From: Armatimonadota bacterium
Lineage (GTDB): Bacteria > Vulcanimicrobiota > JACPDS01
Assembly: GCA_016183885.1 (NCBI GenBank)
Contig: JACPDS010000077.1
Span: 1 to 16,450 of the forward strand
DNA length: 16,450 nt
Direction: 5' to 3'
Shown: piece by piece, positions 14,278-16,450 of the stretch
How positions within the stretch are numbered: position 1 is the stretch's first letter
Layout of the letters: each line of letters opens with the position of its first letter
Made by a program: the position numbers and the translations under genes
Notes under the pieces: generated by a model
What the model was told of the DNA's origin: nothing
The model's input: only the letters and a program-made list of their open reading frames with translations
The model's database searches: none

Positions 14278-14279
14278 TT
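14255..14279. promoter_or_regulatory. palindromic operator within the promoter
   Basis: AAATGATACTA (14255-14265), centre ATG, then TAGTATCATTT (14269-14279) form a perfect dyad with 11-bp arms. It fills the space between -35 and -10 and covers the -10, the classic place for a repressor. The TACTA...TGTAGTA core recalls BlaI/MecI/CopY-type sites, and TGATA...TATCA recalls Fur-family boxes, but the spacing fits neither exactly. The regulator is unknown and not encoded in the window. Confidence 0.7.
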
Positions 14280-14300
14280 AAAATGAAAGGAGAAAAAAAT

Positions 14301-14801
14301 ATGTTAGAAAAAAATACCGAAAAAATATTTAAACTGGATTTAAGGAATATTTTTGTATTTGACCGGCATCCAAAAATATTTGAAGAGTGGGAAAAATTAA
14401 ATATCGGGGAGACACTCCAAATAATCAATGATCACGATCCGAAACCGCTTCGTTACGAATTTGAAGGTGAATACAAAAATGCATATATTTGGGAATATAT
14501 TCAAGAAGGGCCAAAAGATTGGATGGTAAATATAACTAAAACCAAGAAAACAGAATCTAATTCAAAAGAATTAAAGAAAAAAGTTGAAATTGCTTTATCC
14601 CAAGTAAGACCGTATCTCCAAGCAGACGGCGGAGATGTCGAGTTAATAGATGTAGATGAAATTTCTAAGACAGTTAAAGTGCGTTTAATCGGGGCTTGCG
14701 CCGGGTGTCCTGGAGCAAGTATGACCTTAAAAGCCGGCGTAGAAGAAGTTATTATGAAAAATGTCCCCGAAATAAAAAAAGTTGAAGCAGATTTATATTA
14801 A
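14301..14801 (+). CDS. DUF2249-NifU/Nfu C-terminal domain fusion protein
   Basis: 166 residues from ATG 14301-14303, which has AAAGGAG (14286-14292) eight bases upstream. The in-frame ATG at 14283 lies at the predicted transcription start and is probably unused. Residues about 9-79 are a DUF2249 domain (KLDLRN near 11-16, RHPKIFEEWEKLNIGE near 22-37, NDHDPKPLRYE 43-53). After a lysine-rich linker (80-95), residues about 94-166 are a complete Nfu/NifU C-terminal domain: VRPYLQADGGDVEL (102-115) and the 4Fe-4S cysteines Cys133 and Cys136 in GACAGCPGAS. Nfu domains carry iron-sulfur clusters to target proteins. DUF2249 has no settled function and often occurs near hemerythrins and nitrogen-oxide metabolism. 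The fusion suggests a cluster carrier with a specific partner or sensing role (inference). Confidence 0.88.
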   Translation: MLEKNTEKIFKLDLRNIFVFDRHPKIFEEWEKLNIGETLQIINDHDPKPLRYEFEGEYKNAYIWEYIQEGPKDWMVNITKTKKTESNSKELKKKVEIALSQVRPYLQADGGDVELIDVDEISKTVKVRLIGACAGCPGASMTLKAGVEEVIMKNVPEIKKVEADLY

Positions 14802-14855
14802 GTGCAAATTTTAAAAATTTTAATTTTATATTCTGGGCTGACCAAAAAGGAGGGC

Positions 14856-14892
14856 AGGGGCTCAATTTGTAGGGGTTCAATTTATTGAACCC
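14856..14892. repeat. REP-like palindromic element
   Basis: GGGTTCAA (14873-14880), loop TTTA, TTGAACCC (14885-14892) is a perfect 8-bp hairpin. Its left side is preceded by a near copy: AGGGGCTCAATTT (14856-14868) against AGGGGTTCAATTT (14871-14883), 15 bases apart with one mismatch. The GTAGGGG...CCC pattern resembles short palindromic repeats scattered in many bacterial genomes. It lies in a spacer that is GC-richer than its surroundings and has no U-run, so it is not a typical terminator. Confidence 0.55.
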
Positions 14893-14899
14893 GCTTAAG

Positions 14900-14919
14900 C
14901 CAGCAAGCTCCAGCAAGCT
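14900..14919. repeat. 10-base tandem direct repeat
   Basis: CCAGCAAGCT occurs twice head to tail (14900-14909 and 14910-14919), right after the palindromic element and the 8-base palindrome GCTTAAGC (14893-14900). It may belong to the same mobile or repetitive element. Confidence 0.7.
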
Positions 14920-14936
14920 GATGAAACGCATATCTC

Positions 14937-14965
14937 CTAACAAAATAACGCCTTATTTATATAAT
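14937..14965 (+). promoter_or_regulatory. candidate promoter for the FmdE-like gene
   Basis: A consensus -10 TATAAT (14960-14965) stands 17 bases after CTAACA (14937-14942), a weak -35 with 4 of 6 matches. The predicted start, about 14972, leaves a 15-base leader with no Shine-Dalgarno, so initiation would be nearly leaderless. Confidence 0.4.
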
Positions 14966-14986
14966 TTTTAAATTAATCTTAATAAT

Positions 14987-15628
14987 ATGACAGAAAACAA
15001 AACTATTTGGAAACAAAAATTTTATGATTTAGTTGAACCCATAAAATTACGTGATCCCCTTGCTATATTTTTAGGAGCAATGGATAAGGATCAAGTATTT
15101 ATATTTACTTATGCTGATATTGTAAAACTTGCCGGTCATTCTTGTCCCGCCGTTTCAGGCGCCTATAAATTAACTCAAAAAGCATTAAAATTTTTATATG
15201 AAAATGAACTGCCGGTGCGCGGAGAAATAAAATCAGCTGTATTAGGGATGCCTGCTGATGGAGCAAATGGACCAATGGCTCAAGTAATATCTTTTATTAC
15301 CGGCGCTGCTCTAGAAACAGGATTTCATGGTTTATCGGGAAAATTTAAAAGAGCAAATAAACTCATCTTTGATGCGGAAAATGAAGAATACGGAGAATTT
15401 ATTTTCCAAAGAGAAGATACTAAGAAAACTATCAAAATAAAATATCATCCTGAATTGATACCCCAATCAAATGATATGAGTAAATATTATAGAAGATGCC
15501 TTTTAAAAGTAGCTACTCCTCAAGAAGAAGAAATATTTATTAATTTATGGCAGGAAAAAGTAAAAAAAGTTTTATTTGAAGAGGTTCCTGGATTATTTGA
15601 ATTAATAGATACAAATTATAAATTTTAG
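14987..15628 (+). CDS. FmdE-like protein (stand-alone, 213 aa)
   Basis: The protein carries the FmdE signature DIVKLAGHSCPAVSGAYKL (44-62) with a likely metal-binding His51-x-Cys53-Pro. It continues with the conserved PVRGEIKSAVLGMPADGANG (76-95) and ETGFHGLSGKFKRANKLI (110-127). FmdE is the family of formylmethanofuran dehydrogenase subunit E, but no other subunits of that enzyme are here. Many bacterial members lack the C-terminal zinc ribbon, as this one does. Function in bacteria is not established; a role in metal or molybdopterin-related cofactor handling is speculation. It follows the DUF2249-Nfu gene in the same direction, with 185 bases and a repeat element between. The ATG has no ribosome site but has a TATAAT upstream. 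Confidence 0.82.
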   Translation: MTENKTIWKQKFYDLVEPIKLRDPLAIFLGAMDKDQVFIFTYADIVKLAGHSCPAVSGAYKLTQKALKFLYENELPVRGEIKSAVLGMPADGANGPMAQVISFITGAALETGFHGLSGKFKRANKLIFDAENEEYGEFIFQREDTKKTIKIKYHPELIPQSNDMSKYYRRCLLKVATPQEEEIFINLWQEKVKKVLFEEVPGLFELIDTNYKF

Positions 15629-15659
15629 TCTTGCCAATGGGAAATATCCCGCAAAAATT

Positions 15660-15688
15660 TTGACTTTAGCCTTAAATTATGTTATTAT
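15660..15688 (+). promoter_or_regulatory. promoter of rnpB
   Basis: TTGACT (15660-15665), a 17-base spacer and TATTAT (15683-15688), each 5 of 6 to consensus. The start of transcription is expected near 15695, about 12 bases before the P1 helix of RNase P RNA. Confidence 0.75.
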
Positions 15689-15706
15689 TAAAAAGAGGGG
15701 ATTTTC

Positions 15707-16176
15707 TTTGACAAAAGAGTAAATTGGATGATCGCTCCGACGTTATGCCGGGGAGGAAAGTCCGGACTCCATAGGACAGGGTGCTGGGTAACCCCCAGTG
15801 AGGGCGACCTTAAAGGAAAGTGCCACAGAAATGTAGACCGCCGTCTATAGTTAGATGAAAAATAACATTAAAACTTATTTTTATTTAATTTGGAAGGTAA
15901 GGGTGCAACGGCGAGGTAAGAGCTCACCGCTTCGATGGCGACATCGGAGGCTAGGTAAACCCCACCCGGAGCAAGACCAAATAGGAGGAAGAATAAAATA
16001 TTAATAATTTAAGTTTAAGTAATATAAACTTAAATATATAATGTTTTATGATAGTGGTTCCGCTATAATTCCTCGGGTTAGGTCGCATGAGCTTAATGGA
16101 AACATTAAGCCTAGATTAATGATCATCATCCCGTTGGGATACAGAATCCGGCTTATAAATTTACTCTTTTGTCAAA
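15707..16176 (+). ncRNA. rnpB: RNase P RNA component
   Basis: The conserved core of bacterial RNase P RNA is present in order: GAGGAAAGTCCGGACTCC (15753-15770), ACAGGGTGCTGGGTAAC with its P7-P10 partners, AGTGCCACAGAAA then GACCGCC (15836-15844), GGTAAGGGTGCAACGG, GGTAAGAGCTCACCGC, the GGTAAACCCC loop that pairs with the tRNA CCA end, GGAGCAAGACCAAATAGG (15968-15985), and ACAGAATCCGGCTTA (16141-16155). The P1 helix TTTGACAAAAGAGTAAATT (15707-15725) is perfectly complementary to 16158-16176 over 19 bp. It resembles class A (ancestral type). P12 and the P16-P17 region are AT-rich and long. The RNA cleaves 5' leaders from pre-tRNAs. Exact mature ends are approximate; a run of six T follows (16177-16182). 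Confidence 0.95.
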
Positions 16177-16450
16177 TTTTTTAAAACTTGCCTGCAAAAT
16201 TAAAATTCCTAAAATAGTTTTTGCATCTTTAATTTTAGAGCGCAGAATCATATTTAAAGCTTCATTTAAATCAACTTCTTTAATTTTTATATTTTCATCA
16301 TCTTCTAATTTTTGAAATTTTCGTTCTTTTTCCCATGCTAAAAAAAGAGTAAGCTTTTCATTTAAAAACCCAGGGGATGAATAAAAAGAAGTTATTTTTT
16401 TGATTTTACCGCATTTTATGCCTGTTTCTTCCAAGATTTCTCTTTTTGCC
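16153..16450 (-). CDS. Nudix hydrolase, probably ADP-ribose pyrophosphatase type (5' end outside window)
   Basis: Only the C-terminal part is present; the frame continues off the right edge. The first codons read AKREILEETGI, the second half of the Nudix box (REUxEExGU), so the apparent TTG start at 16432-16434 lies inside the catalytic box and is not the true start. Downstream, TSFYSSPGFLNEKLTLFLA is the pattern of NudF/ADP-ribose pyrophosphatases. The protein ends KKFDKRVNL. Such enzymes split ADP-ribose and related nucleotide-sugar diphosphates, using Mg2+ held by the Nudix glutamates. It converges on rnpB: its stop (16153-16155) lies within the RNase P RNA gene, giving a tail-to-tail overlap of about 24 bases. 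Confidence 0.88.
   Translation of the reverse strand, partial: AKREILEETGIKCGKIKKITSFYSSPGFLNEKLTLFLAWEKERKFQKLEDDENIKIKEVDLNEALNMILRSKIKDAKTILGILILQASFKKFDKRVNL

Noticed and set aside
14283..14300. Upstream ATG (14283) as start of the DUF2249-Nfu gene
   Set aside because: It coincides with the predicted transcription start and overlaps the AAAGGAG that serves the ATG at 14301, which has ideal spacing.
14237..14428. 63-residue minus-strand ORFs near 14237-14428 and 14752-14943
   Set aside because: The first spans the promoter and start of the DUF2249-Nfu gene on the opposite strand; the second spans the palindromic spacer. Neither has a ribosome site or protein-like features.
14987..15628. 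FmdE-like protein as evidence of a methanogen or formylmethanofuran pathway
   Set aside because: No other Fmd/Fwd subunits are present, and the surrounding genes (class A-like rnpB, b6f-like complex, IspH) are bacterial.
15639..15650. GGGAAATATCCC after the FmdE-like gene considered as a terminator
   Set aside because: The stem is only 4 bp with a 4-base loop, and the following GCAAAAATTTT is a poor U-run; it is too weak to call.

Overview
The window is AT-rich, tightly packed bacterial DNA from a bacterium that uses AGGAGG-type ribosome binding sites, with several TTG and GTG starts. It carries a b6f-like cytochrome bc complex with a multiheme cytochrome c, a bacterial class A-like RNase P RNA, and de novo purine genes. 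This suggests an anaerobic or respiring low-GC bacterium, probably an uncultured lineage. I cannot name the phylum from sequence alone. No stretch longer than 300 bases lacks a gene or RNA. I see no tRNA, CRISPR array, transposase or phage gene.

Region 1 (1-3339, minus strand) is a compact cell-surface glycan operon. Reading along the transcript it holds an NAD-dependent epimerase, a 71-residue membrane protein, a NodU/CmcH-type O-carbamoyltransferase, a 56-residue DUF5989-like membrane protein missed by ordinary ORF cut-offs, and the first 76 codons of an RmlB-like dTDP-glucose 4,6-dehydratase. Neighbouring genes overlap or lie about 20 bases apart. Region 2 (3458-5321, plus strand) holds a secreted protein of unknown function and a PilZ-type (c-di-GMP) protein. 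It ends in a perfect 14-bp hairpin shared with the convergent cytochrome operon.

Region 3 (5341-8279, minus strand) is a respiratory operon: Rieske protein, cytochrome b6-type subunit, subunit IV, and a membrane-anchored nonaheme cytochrome c in the place where cytochrome f or c1 would be expected. A dyad resembling a Rex operator lies just upstream. Region 4 (8423-14196, minus strand) runs guaA, purD, purF, purN, ispH, with overlapping ends from purF to ispH. Three gene junctions in regions 3 and 4 carry tandem heptanucleotide repeats (TATTCAC / TAATTAC) immediately after stop codons.

Region 5 (14236-16450) starts with a divergent control region: a near-consensus sigma70 promoter enclosing an 11-bp-arm palindrome. 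It drives a DUF2249-NifU/Nfu fusion protein. A small GC-richer palindromic repeat element follows, then a stand-alone FmdE-like protein, the RNase P RNA gene rnpB (with an enlarged P16-P17 region) and, convergent and overlapping its 3' end, a partial Nudix hydrolase. The least explained parts are the DUF2249-Nfu/FmdE pair with its operator, the nonaheme b6f-like operon, and the heptamer repeats.
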